A DNA stretch of 64,000 nt from Erodium maritimum (GCA_963921825.1 OY997592.1:55138336-55202335); one strand, 5' to 3'. Numbered from the stretch's first letter, positions 36,501 through 50,084 are shown. Notes: generated by a model from the sequence alone, not told the origin. A program made the numbers and translations.

Positions 36501-39500
36501 GCTACTGTTTGTGAATACAAGAACATTCGCTATATACTACTTTATCATTGATGACATTTTCGAAATAGAAAAAATAGATTACAAACATTAGCTGATGATC
36601 CCTTACACAATAGAAAACAAGATCTAATATATGTCTTCGTCAAAACAAAAGATCTAATATATGTCCGCAAACAAGAGTATTAAACCTTATCTAATATCAG
36701 CTGTCTTGGCACTGGATATACCTGACTTAGCACAGCAACATTCCCAAAGTCCACATATGCAATGCGCCCATCACGCATTGCGAAAATGTTTCCAGGGTGA
36801 GGATCGCCATGGAACAATCCAAATTCTAGCAATTGCCGCAAAGCAGCACTTACTCCAACTGTCAAAAAACCATTTAAATCAATGCCAGCCTCCTTTATAG
36901 CCTGCAATACAAGGAGGGAATGCCAATATATCAACAGACAATATTATTATATATCCTACGCAGTCTCCTTCACATGACCATAGTATGCTGAACTAACCCC
37001 ATCTATTTTAATATCTTACCTGTGGGTTAGTGCATCGAATTCCATCTATCCATTCCATTACTAAAACACGTGATCCACAAAGTTGTTTATAAACCCGAGG
37101 AATCTTGACTGTAGGATCATCTTTAAAGTTCTCGAGAAAATCTTCAATATTTCGGGCTTCCTGAGAGTAAAAAAAAAGGTGCTCAATTTAATAAAATACA
37201 CAAATTCCTGAACAAATATAAACTGACATGATTAGACGAGCTATCATAAACTAACAAGATATGAAGTTTGCCTCTCAAATGTGTTTCAACATTGAAGTTA
37301 CAACATTATGTGGCCAAAATTCCCACACTACTTACAATTAAAGCATACAAGATACAACAATACTATATATGAAATAGAGACTAGTTCCAAAAGTACCAGT
37401 GTGTAATCAAGCTCTTCCAAAAGCTTCTCACCAAATTCATCGACTATCAGCTCGGCATTGCACCCCAGTTTCTGCAGGCTGATGCCATTCAAGAATGAAG
37501 CAAGAGTCCGGAACAGAAAAAGATCCCGATAAATTATAGGCTCTATCTGAGGCCTTAGTACCTGTAAGAATATGAAATTGAAATTATGTTTATTTCTTTT
37601 TTGTGTGGGACTAAGGCCCTCAAAAGTTCAGCGATAAATAAGACCCCAAAACTAAATATAGTTACACACAAGGATAGTAATAATCTTAGCAAATTTCTAT
37701 TTTCACATCCATGAAAAATTGTGAAGCAGAATAGCAGTGAGAGGGAACAATTCAAGCATGGCATGCAAATGAAGATTCAGCATAATCAAGGAATAATAGA
37801 ATCCTGTATATTTCTTTCATATTCCTTTCAGATTGAATGGGTAAATATAAGAACCTCCAAGAAAACAGTAATTTCCAGCATATTAAATTATTAATGAAAT
37901 GGAAATTCCCTTCCCATAACTTCTTACGACCTTAATAGCCACATCTTCTCCAGTGTCACGCAGAGTAGCTCGATAAACTTGACCCAAACTCGCAGCAGCA
38001 ATTGTCTGTGGTGATATTTTGCTGAATATGGTTTCCAGGGGTTGACCCAATTCCTCTTCTATAATCTTGAAAGCAATCTATCAAGCCATCCATTCATAAG
38101 TGACGGTAAATCATCTCTGATCAGCACATGAATCCAACCACATTACAAAAGGTAGTGTCATGAACTTTTACCTCATTAGGGAATGAAGGAACATCATCTT
38201 GAAGAATGCAAAGTTCATTCATATAATCTTCTCTGATGATATCAGGTCTATTTGCAAGGACCTATCACAACACAAGGAACATTCAATCAACAAAGAAATA
38301 TAAGACTATAAAAAGCAATTGCAAAACAGACAAAAGATAATGGATAAGGCCTGCCTTGCCGTGTCTAATTGCATGAGATGTGAAACTCAAGTCCAAACAG
38401 TAAAATTCCAATCTTTTCTATCTTTTGATATATCAGCTCAGTACTCAGTCCCCTCTTTTAATACATATATTCATTTCATGTATTACATAAATACACGTAT
38501 TTGATTTTCTTAGAGAAATGGGTTTAAGTAAGAGAAGCTGTAGTTTTAAAATCTTTCGAAATCCTTGATTAATTATAAAATAATACTTTCTTTTTGAACT
38601 CCCTAGATTTAAGTGTCTGAAACTCATACCATTGGGGTTTCAGAAGTTCAAAGAAGTAGTTTATTTTGTTTTTCAGTTGTGTGAACAATAACTTTTTAAA
38701 CAAAAATTTGAGATGCTAGTTGAATATTAAAAATTCGAAACTTCCTAAACATTTGGGTAGAGAACAAATGAAAATATTTTTTTTTAAAAGACTATCAGAA
38801 GAGTATACAGAAAAAAGCATGGCAAACCTGTCCGGCTTTGATAAAGGAAGGCCCCAGATCACAAAGAAGATTTCTAAGCTGCCTAGCACGATATGGAACC
38901 ACCTCTTCATCCCTCCCAACAAGAAAATCGTATGCCAAGTTAGACCAATAGAACCCCAATTTCCACACTATCTCCACACCGCGTGAAAGTAGAGACAAAA
39001 TAGCCCCATTTGATTCCAACACCTTACTCCTCACCTGATAAAGATTGAGCAAACTTCAATCAACTGTTACTATAGATGTATCCCACATCCCTATTCATGC
39101 CTAATGGGTAATCACCAATAGCAACATCGTAGTCATAACAAGCCAATAACACTAAATTTTCAGCTCATCATCAACAATCCAGCAACTTATACACAGATTA
39201 CAGATACATTATGCAAAAACAGTAAATGAAACAAACTTCAATCAACTGTTGTTATATTTGTAAGGCAGTTCTTAAATCCACTACCAAATTCATGAGAACC
39301 TACTCAGATGAAACATTCAGTTCAATATCAAACATTCTCATTTTCCAGAAGCTACAGAACAAGCACTAAAAACAAAATGAACTGCAAAATTCATACTGTC
39401 TCAGGAGAGTACTTGCGAAATGGGACGCAAACACCGCGCTCGATGTCAAGCAGCTCCATGGCGGAACTGGAAGTGCCACTTTGCAAAGCCCTGCTCACTC

Positions 39501-39684
39501 TCTCACCCGCGGGTATTGCCGCCAAACTCACGATCCGCTTCTTCCCGAATCGGTTAATCTGTGCGGAGTTTCTGTGCAGAGAGGCGCGGCTCCGGAGCTT
39601 GGGGGGATTGCTGAAGGAGGAGGAAGAACTGGGAGTAGAATTGAGGAGGGAACTCGAGCAATTGATGCATGATGTGAATTGCAT
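33559..39684 (-). CDS. ABC1K1: Chloroplast ABC1-type atypical kinase (ABC1K1/PGR6-like)
   Basis: Fourteen coding exons: 39397-39684, 38828-39034, 38172-38261, 37931-38077, 37397-37561, 37020-37160, 36722-36901, 36149-36344, 35907-36034, 35158-35229, 34399-34511, 33897-34044, 33733-33802, 33559-33623. All junctions are GT-AG and total 2010 bases, 669 residues. The start MQFTSCINCSSS was preferred over an ATG 30 codons upstream because it opens a serine-rich, acid-poor transit peptide of about 50 residues. UbiB/ABC1 hallmarks: KAGQ (162-165), alanine-rich AAASLGQ (222-228), VAIK (241-244), HGDPHPGN (377-384), DFG (397-399). Plastid ABC1 kinases act on plastoglobules and thylakoids in prenyl-lipid (tocopherol, plastoquinone) metabolism and photosynthetic regulation. 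Length and the C-terminal LVDVYRLVED region best fit ABC1K1 from memory; another plastid paralogue is possible. Introns are clean; the longest are near 35230-35906 and 39035-39396. Confidence 0.9.
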
Positions 39685-41466
39685 GGCTGAAATGGAACAG
39701 TGAAGGGTGGTGGAATTTTGGGTGGTCTGGTCGGAGACGAAGAAGAAGAGTTGTAGTTTCAAATTTTGGTTCAATTAATATTCGAATAATAATGTGGATA
39801 TATTCAGCAGAAAATAAGTAACCACATAAAATAGTTGGCTTGCTGGCCTAACGCTACCCGTATTTGTGTGAGTGATGCCAACATTCTGTACGTATTTTCT
39901 ATTTTTGTTAAGGGTTGAACTCTGACCAATTTTTTTGTTCCCGTTTTGCTCTTATCCGATAAGAGAAATTTATAACTTTTTTGAAACGAGTAAACAAGTG
40001 AGTGTATTATTGTAGATAAAATATCATACAATGTACGGCGTACAAGTCTTGAGTTTCAGATATTTGTCCGGATCGATTGTAGCAAACTCAGCGCTCATGA
40101 ACCCGTAGAAGATAGTCTGTTTTTGATCGCAGACAAAACTCAAGACATCCCCTTACCGACATATCAAAGGTACAAAGCAGAAAATAACTAGTCCAAACGA
40201 AAGGAACTAACCAACCCAAACTAAAGTAATAAAAAACATAAAGCAAACTTGAAACGAGTGCTCTGATTGCGGCTTTCCCGAGACTTCCCAGCACCGGTAG
40301 TCCTGGGTATGTGGGTATAGTCCGTATTAGGACCCTCCCACCCCCGCCGGGTCTTCCCATTCTTTCGAAGGAGGCTGTGACGCCTCCGTCTGTGGATCAT
40401 GGGCCGGCTGCTTTGTCCTCGTCATTGCTCCGGACGGGAATAGGGACGCCCTTCGTGGATCGGCCACGACCATCTCCGAGCATATCTGACGGAGCTCCGA
40501 TGTGCCACGAGAGCGCTGCGATGCCCTCCCCGCCTCCGAATAAGGCAGTCGCAAGGTCGGTCATGCCTGCACTTGAGGCTGCTTTCCTCGGTGAGATTGG
40601 ATCTCGGATTGTCGGTACTCCGGCGGGAGAAACTCCAAGGCGGTTCCCCGAGACCAGTCGGCCAGAGAGACGGGGCCCTGGCATGTCTGGGTTGGACCAA
40701 ACGGTGGTGGGGGAATGTTCATGTCCGGACGATCTGTGGTGGGAGGTCGGGACGGGGCGGCGGAATCATCAAAAAATGACGGGTCGCCGTATCCATGACT
40801 GCAATCGCCGTGTGACCGGCTTCCATGGATGTACTGGTAAAGAGGACCACGGTCGGGGACGGGAGCTCCCGCGTGGTCACGGTAGCGAGATTCGTATGGC
40901 CAACTACCATGGCTGCGCTGGTGAGAAGAGTTGCATGTGGAGAGGTAGGGTCTAGGGTTAGGGTGGACATAGGCGTGTTTGTGGGAGAGGTTTTATTGGA
41001 AGTCATGGTTGCACCGGTGAAGATGGGGCAGGGACGATGGTGGGGAAAGAGGGGCGGCTGTAGAGAAACCCAAGGGTTGGGTTCGAGAGAAACCTAATCG
41101 ATTCAATTTGATGAATAAATTGTAATAGAAATTTATAACTTAAAACCTCTTTCAGTATGATTTATAATTTCAAGTTTTTATTTTTAAATTGTCTTTCCTT
41201 GAAGTAAGGTGGGAGAATTTATATTTATAGTGCCAAATAATTTGTAGCAGATATAAGGTCGAGGACCCTGGGTTCCAAAAAATAGTCCAAGACTTCTGTA
41301 AGTGTACTGCTACTTTTAGACCCGTAAAAAAATATCTACTTTATTATCGTAGACACTGGACAGGCAAAATTAGAGTAACAAAAGCAACAAGCAAAAACAA
41401 GGACCACCGCCTATTCGAGGTTGTTTGGGGTAACTAAAAACCCACTTATATGCATCGTGGAAGGTT
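39685..41466. other. Upstream region of ABC1K gene and a GC-rich unassigned block
   Basis: 39685-40080 would hold the ABC1K leader and promoter; no clear TATA box was picked. 40100-41095 is GC-rich and open in several frames on both strands. Proline-rich minus-strand frames (for example IPPPRPDLPPQIVR) hint at a LINE ORF1 or a retroposed fragment, but no reverse transcriptase, duplication or tail was found. 41100-41466 is AT-rich and empty. Confidence 0.3.
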
Positions 41467-41471
41467 GTGAG

Positions 41472-44400
41472 TGTGAAGACCGCTTCGGTAAAAAGGCTAA
41501 TTTAATTAAATTTTAATCGTTCGGAACGTCGAGGTTGAAATCTAATTCGGTTTTGGTAAAGGTGAGGCTGAAATTCGATTTAATTCTTTAGTCTTGTAAA
41601 AAAAAGAGTTTGGGCTGGACCAGGCAGACCCGGCCCAAGATGCTGACCCGGCCCAGGCTTCTGACCCGGCCCAAGCCCGGAGTATAAAAGCCCTTTTTTA
41701 GGGTTTACTCCTCACTTTCTGCAGCGTCTTCTTCGAATCCCTCTCAGCCGAACCCTCGCCGATCCTATCCCTCTCCTCTCCGTCTCTCCCCCGTCTCCGG
41801 CTCTCACTCCCGAGTTCTCGCCGACGTCCCCTCCCTCTCTCCTCTTCGTCTCGGGCCACCCTCCTCCCAATTCGCACCCTCTCCGCCCAGAGCCGTTCGC
41901 CGGCCTTTTTCCCCTTCTCGTCCCGTGACCGTCCGAAACCAAGGTCGCCGCCGCCACCGTCTCCCTCGCTTCCCTTCTCCTTCCCCTTCTTCAACCGCGT
42001 AGCCGAGACCGTCACCGGACATGTCTGGGCGAGTCGTGCCGTGCTCAGATCAGTCGCGCGTCTCCACGACATCCACCTCCCCGTCGTTTTCCCTTTCCCT
42101 AAGGTGAGATTCCAGCCCGTGGAGCTTCGGCCGACAACGGCACCGCCGGTTTCAGTCGAAGCTCTCACCGAGTCTTCTTCCTCTTTATTTGGTCCTTCTG
42201 ATCGTGTCTTGGATCTGAGCGTTGTGGAATCGAGGATCGTGTTGGATCTGGGCTTTTGAGACCGAGTTCAGTGTGTTTCGGTACTGATTTGAAGCAAAAC
42301 CAAAAGATTACGAAAAGAAAATTTAATTGAAACGAAAATCTTGTTTTTAAATGAAAAAGAAATCAGTTTTGTTTAAAAAGGATTTAATTTGAAAAGAAAT
42401 TGAAATCAGTTTGGTTTTTAAGACGATTTTTGACTGTTGAACGAGGGGCGTGAATCGACTAAGCTGGACGTTTAAAATCAAACTTAGAACGGAACAAAAG
42501 CGGACCGCTGAATTGGACCTCGGGATTCGTGCATTGGGACCGTGCCTCGGAAACATGCGCCGGTTTCGGTGCTCGGGTACTCAAACACGATTCGCCGTAA
42601 TTTCGCTTTTAGCTCGCTCGAGTTTAAAAGACAACTTTTGAACTTAAACGAAACTGTCGTAACCTTCAAATTAATTTGTGAAACCGGTTTTAATTGTAAC
42701 TTTCTGTGTAAAGTAGAGTGCGGCTTCGATCGAAGAGAAAACCGGAGTTACACCCAGACGCGGACTTCGCCCTAGAAGACGGCGTTGGCCCGGTCGTCAG
42801 CAGCAAGGAGACGTTGTTGTGGTTTCGTCTTGAGGTAGGGAAAAGTAGCCGGATCTCGGCCCTGACCAGAGAAAGTTAACAGTAGAATTGCATGTGACGC
42901 CGGGGTGTCGTGGGTTAAGTATGTTAGCGAATATTAGAAATGCATGATACGGGAACGTAGAAAATATTGGAAATGCATGTGACACTTAGTAGTGTCGTAT
43001 GAGCAGAGAACTTAGCGATGTTAGAATTACTGGAGGCATATGACCATGCCCGGAGGTTGATTGTGAACTTATCGAGATTAGGAGTACTGGAGGCATATGA
43101 TCATGCTCGGAGGTTGATTGTGAAACTGTTGATATTAGGACTGTTGGAGGCATTGGTTATGCTGGAGGTTGATTGTGTATGTTGTGTCTTGGGTGGCCAT
43201 GATAGCCTGTGTTTTACTGTTGTGTCTTGGGTGGCCATGAGAGCCCGTGTTTTACTGTTGGTGTCTTGGGTGGCCATGAGTGCCCGTGGGGTTGTTGAAC
43301 CCGTGTCTTTACTATTGGTATGTCTTGGGAGGCCATGAGTGCCCGTGGGGTTGTTGAACCCGTGTCTTTACTGTTGGTGTGTCTTGGGTGGCCATGAGTG
43401 CCCGTGGGGTTGTTGAGCCCGTGAGTTATGCTTGGTGTATCTTGGGTGGCCATGAGTTCTCGTGGGGTTGTTGAGCCCGTGAGTTATGGTTGGTGTGTCT
43501 TGGGAGGCCGTGAGTGCCTGTGGGGTTGTTGAGCCCGTGAGTTATGGTTGGTGTGTCTTGGGAGGACGTGAGTGCCCGTGGGGTTGTTGAGCCCGTGAAT
43601 TATGGTTGGTGTGTCTTGGGAGGTCGTGAGTGCCCGTGGGGTTGTTGAGTTCGTGTTTTACCGTTGGCGTCTTGGGTGGCCATGAGTGCCTGTGGAGTGT
43701 TGAACCGGTCTTGTTGCTGTTTGTTGAACCTTGCTTATGATTGTGATTGTGTTTGCCCGAGGTTAGTGACCTGACTTCGTGTCGGGAAGTGGTGTGGAAT
43801 TTGGCTGGCTTACCTGACAGGGATCGGTAAGTTGCGAGCGTTCTTTGGCTGGCCTGACTGAGTTCGAGTCTCGGGAGGTTGCGAGCGTTCTTTGGCTGGC
43901 TTGACCGAGTTCGAGTCTCGCGAAGTTGCGAGCGTTCTTTAGCTAGCCTGACCGAGTTCGAGTCTCGGGAGGTTGTGAGCGTTTTTAGGCGATGAGAGGC
44001 CAGTTCCCCTTCCGACTAGCTATCGGAAAAGCAGCGCTGTATATATCGCCAACAGGTCGACCGCCTGGAGCCTGATAGGGATCGGCAAAGTGCGTGGGGC
44101 AGGCTCGAGCTCAGCCGATTAGCAACCGGCACTGAGCAGCTGACAGGAGTGCGATCCTTTGTGATCTTTTTTTGTGTGCGATCCTTTGTGATCTTGTTTG
44201 GTGTGCGATCCTTCGTGATCTTGGGTGTTGCGTGGTGGTCTATCGTTTCTTTGGAGGAGGTCGTCAATCGTTGTGTCGGGTCTACTTTACGTGTTCGAGT
44301 GTTGAGTCGGCTGAGGAAAGTATCAGTGTGTGGGTGTCGGTCGTGTTACTTGAGTTTGGGGATAGTGATCCCCGATGTTGAGTTGGTTGTTGGTGTTACC

Positions 44401-44739
44401 GGCTTTGTCTGTTGATTATGCCGTAGTCAGTCTGTTATCCGTGGTGGTGAGCGAACGCTCACCCCTAGCTGCTTTTCCTACAGGTACTGATCACAGGAAG
44501 GACTAGGTGGGCTCTCGAAGCTTGAGGAGCTAGGAGCGGAGTCCGGGTTTTATCTTTTGAGTCTAGTGACGGATACCTTGTACTTTGTCCATTTGTTGGG
44601 ACGTTTTTGAAGTTGTAAATGATCCTTTTTGATTTATTAAATGGCGATTTCAAAGTGTTGATTCAAAATAGGTTTCAAATATTGTATCTTTTTAAATGTT
44701 CGCGTCCCGAGTTCGGTTTACTGAAATTGGGGCGTGACA
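41472..44739 (+). mobile_element. Solo LTR, Tekay-like gypsy, 3268 bp, TSD GTGAG
   Basis: Starts TGTGAAGACC and ends GGGGCGTGACA, flanked by GTGAG at 41467-41471 and 44740-44744, a perfect 5-bp target duplication. A TATA box (TATAAAAG, 41683-41690) preceded by three copies of a GACCCGGCCCAAG motif marks the promoter. From about 42835 to the end it matches the right LTR at 10361-13420 in order, including the minisatellite. No internal region is present, so this is a solo LTR, the product of recombination between the two LTRs of a former element. Confidence 0.93.
43176..43710 (+). repeat. LTR minisatellite in the solo LTR
   Basis: Nine or so units of about 58 bp built on GTGTCTTGGGTGGCCATGAG and GTGGGGTTGTTGAGCCCGTG, orthologous in position to the array at 12011-12560 but with its own variants (TTATGGTTGG spacers), showing independent unit turnover. 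Confidence 0.88.
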
Positions 44740-44744
44740 GTGAG

Positions 44745-45044
44745 GGTGACTACTCGATCGGCCGCTTAGAACAGATGGGAATGCTCCGTCAGTGGCAGAG
44801 CCACGTAGGGCCCAGGGGGAACGTGCCCCCCTCAATTTTTTTTTTTTTGAAATTCTACCACTAATTTTTTATTTTTTAAAAAAATACCCCTTATATTCTT
44901 ATAATTTTTTAGTTGTGTCCTTCCTAAAAAAAATTGATGTTATGTATTACCATTAAAAAAAATTGGTGACACCCCCCCCCCCCCCCAAAAAAAAAAAAGC
45001 TAGCTCCGCCCAATGGGAAGAGACAGGATAACCCGCCCGGGGAT
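44745..45044. mobile_element. Short element with GGCAGAGCC-type ends and homopolymer core
   Basis: AGTGGCAGAGCCACG at 44791 and GCTAGCTCCGCCC at 44999-45011 are imperfect inverted ends. Between them lie T, A and C runs, including C17 followed by A12 at 44970-44998. This end type is common in plant non-autonomous DNA elements; the superfamily was not settled and no duplication was confirmed. Confidence 0.4.
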
Positions 45045-45960
45045 TGTTGGAATATATATGCAGAACTGATGAATTATTTGGAACAGAATTAAACAACCAA
45101 ACAATTGAAAACTAGAAAGGACCAACCGATTAGACATGCAGAAACGGAATCAGTTGTGGCGTGGTACTCGACCATTGACTTGGAAGCAATATTTTCGGTG
45201 TGACCGAGGTGGCGATCAACAGCGGTTGCTCCCCAAGGTTACGCAGCTCTACCCAGCAGCGCGCCCACTCGCTCTATTGGATGTGGACTCAGTAGAACAA
45301 TACCAGAACACGGGTGTTATAAAGTGAAAGAGGGGGGAGAGAAATGTGTATAGTTTTGGCTCTGGTTGTAGTTGTAAATCGTCATAAACAAATGAGTCAG
45401 AGCCAACTATTTATAGTTTCAACTGCAAAAACCGTTTCAGTAGATTAAAAACAAAAACGTTTCAGCAAGTTAATACAAAAACGTTTAAAACAGATTTTCG
45501 TTTGAAATAATTAACCCACGGTTTAATTCAGAATCAAAACGGAAAAACGTTACAACTTATTCAAAAAGGTTTGAAAAAACATTAAAGGAAATTAGATAAA
45601 TCATTTTTCAAAAAATTAATTTTTGCCCGCTCCGTAGGGGCTCCACCCGAACCCAAACCCGAGCCCGGTCCGTCCCGGAAGGACGACGACGGCGGTGTGC
45701 GAGGCCCTTGTGGCCCAACTCCTTGTACCCATGCCTTGGGAGATTGGATTATAAGAACACATGAAATTCTTTCCAATCTCCCGATGTGGGACAAGGAGCA
45801 AAACACAAAGTGTGTTTTGTTGCCATTTTTCCAACAGGAATTTGTGGGACAGTACACCATCCTGTTGTCCCACAACTCGTTTCCCAACTCATGTCTCATG
45901 GCGAGGCCGCTGAGTAGTCCTCGCCTGAGTTGGAGTATTAATATATATGTGTCGGTCATC
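45045..45960 (-). mobile_element. Probable Ty1-copia LTR, minus strand, partner not seen
   Basis: On the minus strand the sequence runs from about 45960 through a TATA box (CTATAAATAG, 45408-45417) and a leader-like region to ...ATATTCCAACA, ending at 45045 where the plus strand begins TGTTGGAATA. Promoter plus CA terminus fit a copia LTR. The start of the LTR and its target duplication could not be placed, so it is a fossil fragment or an unrecognised solo LTR. Confidence 0.45.
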
Positions 45961-47236
45961 CTATTCCTTCGATCACCATAGAATCAATATCCATCGACTC
46001 CCATTTTCATCCCCTCGCCGATGAACCCAAATCTCTTTTGTCGGAGTCTACCCCGAGTTCTCCTTCAGCCTCTAACCCAGATTCTCGTGTCGCCGCCATC
46101 GATTCGTATCTCTGATAAAGAGGATCGGACATGTCTTATGTACAGACCGTTTATGACGACGGGGGAAGACGAGAATCATACATGACGTTCACCAGAGAGG
46201 CGACATCCAAAACCTAACCCCAAACAGATGTACTTGGCTCTCAACATGAGGAAGAAATACCTAGTGGCGCTAGAGTTTAGGAGATCTCCCATGGGAGCGA
46301 GAGAACTAGGGTCGACTCTCTTTTCTTTTTTATTTTTAAAATGCTTATACTTAATCATATTGGAACATCAAACAATAGTTTAGTTGTTGATATTGGGAAA
46401 ATTACTTTTCGTTACCCTGAACCTTCATTTTTAATCAACATATTGTGTATTTAAAATCAAATCAATTCACCTTGATAGTATGTTTATTTGTTTAAATTCA
46501 TGATCTTATACTCTATCAATTTATTGTTTTCTTTTCTGTTTTTATTTGTCAAAAAACACATAACTAATGTTAAAAATTAAAATGAAAGATAGAAAGAGAA
46601 GAGAAATTCACTAGAAACTCATCCTTAACCTAAAAATATTGAGAACTCATCCAAATCATCCATTTCATAAATTGATGGATGAGATCTCATTGAGTTGTTG
46701 AGTACAAAACACAACCCTTTTTAGTATGCGGTAGCGGATTCTTACTAAGATTATCATATTTTTTACCAATTCGTTAATTTAATCATTCCCGCTTTGTATG
46801 AACTCCGATTATTTTTTGAAGAGATTTCTATCAAGACTAGTGATGAATATATTTTGAAGCACGGGAAAAAATTATTTCGAGGCTGACTTAAAAATAAATT
46901 GTATGTTTATGATTTTTATCAATGTGGGACACTAGTTTTATCACCTCATCACTTGTTTTTATCACTTTGGTACATGTGTTTTATCACCTTATCACATGTT
47001 TTTTATCAACATTGAATACTGGTGTATCAACAATAAACACTAGGTTTATCATTACATGTGGTTTATCACCTCATCACTTGTTTTTTCTCACCTCGGCACA
47101 CATGTTTTATCACCCTATCGCATGTTTTCTATCAACACTAAACTATAGTTTATCATCACTGTCAATACCAATCTCTTATCATCATCATATCTTAACAACT
47201 TAAGTTTGAATTTTATATTTGAATTTTATATTTAAA
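45961..47236. other. Intergenic, no gene; contains a degenerate tandem repeat
   Basis: AT-rich sequence without a supportable gene. 46925-47180 contains two diverged copies of a block of about 120 bp built on TTTATCACCTCATCACTTG, itself made of shorter TATCAC-type units. Confidence 0.5.
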
Positions 47237-48483
47237 TTTCATATGCTTATCTTGTATCAACCTTAATGGCTTGTGTAAAAGAGGTGGATTCAGTGATTAG
47301 GGAGGGGGAATGGTGGCCGTGAGGACCTTCGGCTTTGGATTAGGACGTAGGGACATGGTATGGGTTCGGGGAGGAGGATCAGGCAGCTTACTTTGAGTAG
47401 GTGGGTGAGCAGGACTGGTAGGAGAAGGTAGGGTAGGTGGGGCAACATTAGGTGAAATGTTGGTGTCAGGGAGAACGGATAGAACCGAGGAGCTGGTTGA
47501 GTCTGAGCACACTTGAGGAAGAGAATTAGTACTAGAAACTGAAATTGACGAAGAACGAAGCATACCTGAAGACACAGCGTGTAAGAACCGCCCCCGGTCG
47601 ATCCCGGTCGAACCGGTGGTTTTTTGCGAAGTTTGACTTTCGGTCGGAAAAGTCAACCGACGACTCCGAGAGTCGTTTGGGACCTTTCTGGGGCCCAAAA
47701 AGCTTAGTCGTCGTCACGGTTAGCTTAGTTGGGTCGTTTCCTTTCAAATGACTGTAATATTGGAAAAGTCAATTTTCGGTCAAACGGGGACTTTTTATCG
47801 ACAAATCCTAATTAAATTGGAGTTGCTAGATTTTCCTAAGGGCTAAGTGGTCCCCACTAGGACACTTGTCCTTAGTGGCTTGGAGGAGAAGAAATGGGTC
47901 TCAAAAGACCCATTTACCCTCACTTAAGCCAAAATAAGGGAATTGGACCTAAGGCCTTTTTGGACTTTCATCAATTTAGGTATTTTAAAGCAATTGAAGC
48001 AACAATTTCAGCATTTCACTAGTGCTAGCTGATTTTTAGAGAGAGAATGGAAGAGGAGGAAGAAGAAAGGGTGAAAATGAAGCAACTTTGGACCATTTTT
48101 ACATCATCTCTTCTCCAAAATCTTCTATTCCTCTTCATCTCCTCATTACAAAGGTAAGGAACCTCTTAAACTCCACTTTCACTTCAATTCAATTCATGGG
48201 TTTTCTTAGAAATGCATGAACTAGCTAAGTTTTTGGGTACTTTGGTGTTAGATGATGTTTTGGTGAAGTAGATGATTGATTTGTAATGAAATCATTGGGT
48301 TTTGGTTGTTTTTGGATTTGAAATCTCTTGGGTATTTGTTGGTTTGATGAATCCTACCTTGGGTAGTGAAGGATTGAAGTTATATGACTGTTTTGGAGGT
48401 TCTGTGTGACTGAAAATGGAGTTTTTTGACTGTTTTTCGTGGAAAGGAGGTTGGAGGAAGAAAAAGGACGGAACTAGTCTGGA

Positions 48484-48640
48484 CCGTCACGGATCCGTGA
48501 CGGGCACCGTGACGGGAGACGTCATGGATCCGTAAGGGAGACCGTGACGGCACTCGTCACGGGTCCGTGACGGCACTCGTCACGGGTCCGTGACGTCATC
48601 CGTGATGGGGAGTCTCACGGCTCCGTTACCCGATCTGTGG
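48484..48640. promoter_or_regulatory. Cluster of TGACG / CGTCA motifs in LTR
   Basis: At least eight CGTGACGG or CCGTCACG motifs in alternating orientation, including the perfect 20-bp palindrome CCGTCACGGATCCGTGACGG (48484-48503) and TGACGTCA (48591-48598). TGACG is the core bound by plant TGA/bZIP factors, so this could be an LTR enhancer. It could also be a minisatellite with no such role. Confidence 0.5.
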
Positions 48641-50084
48641 CAGACCAGTTTTGGTTCTTTTGAATCCTTTTTGGGTGTTTTTCGTTTATTTCGAAAGGTT
48701 ACTTTGAACCAAACAGTTGGGGGTTTTAACTTAGAGGTGTGTCTCGTGGTTAGTCTTTAATTATAGTTTTAATTGTGATCCAAGACCTTGGACTCGAGCT
48801 TGACGGAGGAGGAGGCCCTTGGACCGTGTGAGAGGACGAGGAGAAAACTAGCCAGGTCGTCAGCTGCTAGGAGTTGTTTGTTTGTTCGAGGTAGGGAAGA
48901 GCAGTAAACTCCACTCTTAATTTAAAGAATGTTAATAATATGCCTATAGCATAATAATAACCGGAAAGGTCCTAGTTTGCATGTAGGATGTGATTCACTA
49001 GATTAACCGCTTTTCAATTACAATAATAACCGGACGAGTCTTAGTTTGCATATAGGATGTGATTCACTAGATTAATAGCTTTCAATATCTTGGGAAATTG
49101 TCGTGCTGGTAGAATGGTCGTGTCGAGCCTTAGGATTGTGTGTTGGTTGTACTTGTTGATGATTGTTCGTCCTTAAGGTCGATGCATGTTCCGTCCTTAG
49201 GATAAGATAAGATGTCACGCCCCAATTTCGGTAAACCGAACTCGGGACGCGAACGTTTAAACTAAGAAAAACACTTTGAAACCACTTCCATTAAAACACG
49301 TTACAAAGCCAGTTTAGTTCAACAAAAGAATAATTACAACCCAAAATAAAACGTCCCATAAGCGGATAAAAATGAGGTATCCGTCTCTAGACTAAAAGCA
49401 ACCCGGACTCCCGCCCCCAGCTCTTCAAGCTTTGGAAGCTCACCTAGTCCGACCTGCGACAAGTACCTGTAGGAAAAGCAGCTAGGGGTGAGCGTTCGCT
49501 CACCACCATGGATAACAGACTGACTACGGCATAATTAGCAGACAAAGCCGATAACACCAACAACGACTCAAAAGACACACACACGACCCAAACTTTCCTC
49601 AACTGACTCAACACTGGATACGTTATGTAGACCCCACACTACGATCGACGACCTCCTCCAAAGACACGACTGACAACCACACAATACAAGACAAGATCAC
49701 AAAGGATCGCAAACCAGCTGCTCAGTAACCAATCTCTGTATCTCGCCCTTTCCGATCCCAGTCGGTACAGGCGGTCGACCTGTCGCGCAACTTCCCCCGA
49801 TCCCAGTCGGGAGGCTAACCCACAACCTCTCCGCTTCACCCGATCCCAGTCGGGTGGTTAGCCACACCCGCGTGTCCTTCCCCCGATCCCAGTCGGGGAG
49901 CTAGCCCACAACCCCTCCGCTTCTCCCGATCCCAGTCGGGAGGCTAGCACACCACACAACCTCCACCAGTATCGAGTAACCAATCACAATCACAAACAAG
50001 TTCAACAGACAGTGACGACACCGGTGACAACTCCACAGGCACTCAAGGCCAACAAGACACCAACAACCAAACACAGGTTCAACA

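Noticed and set aside
40311-40955. 214-residue plus-strand frame
   Set aside because: No recognisable domain, no intron structure, and equally open frames on the other strand; kept only as an unassigned GC-rich block.
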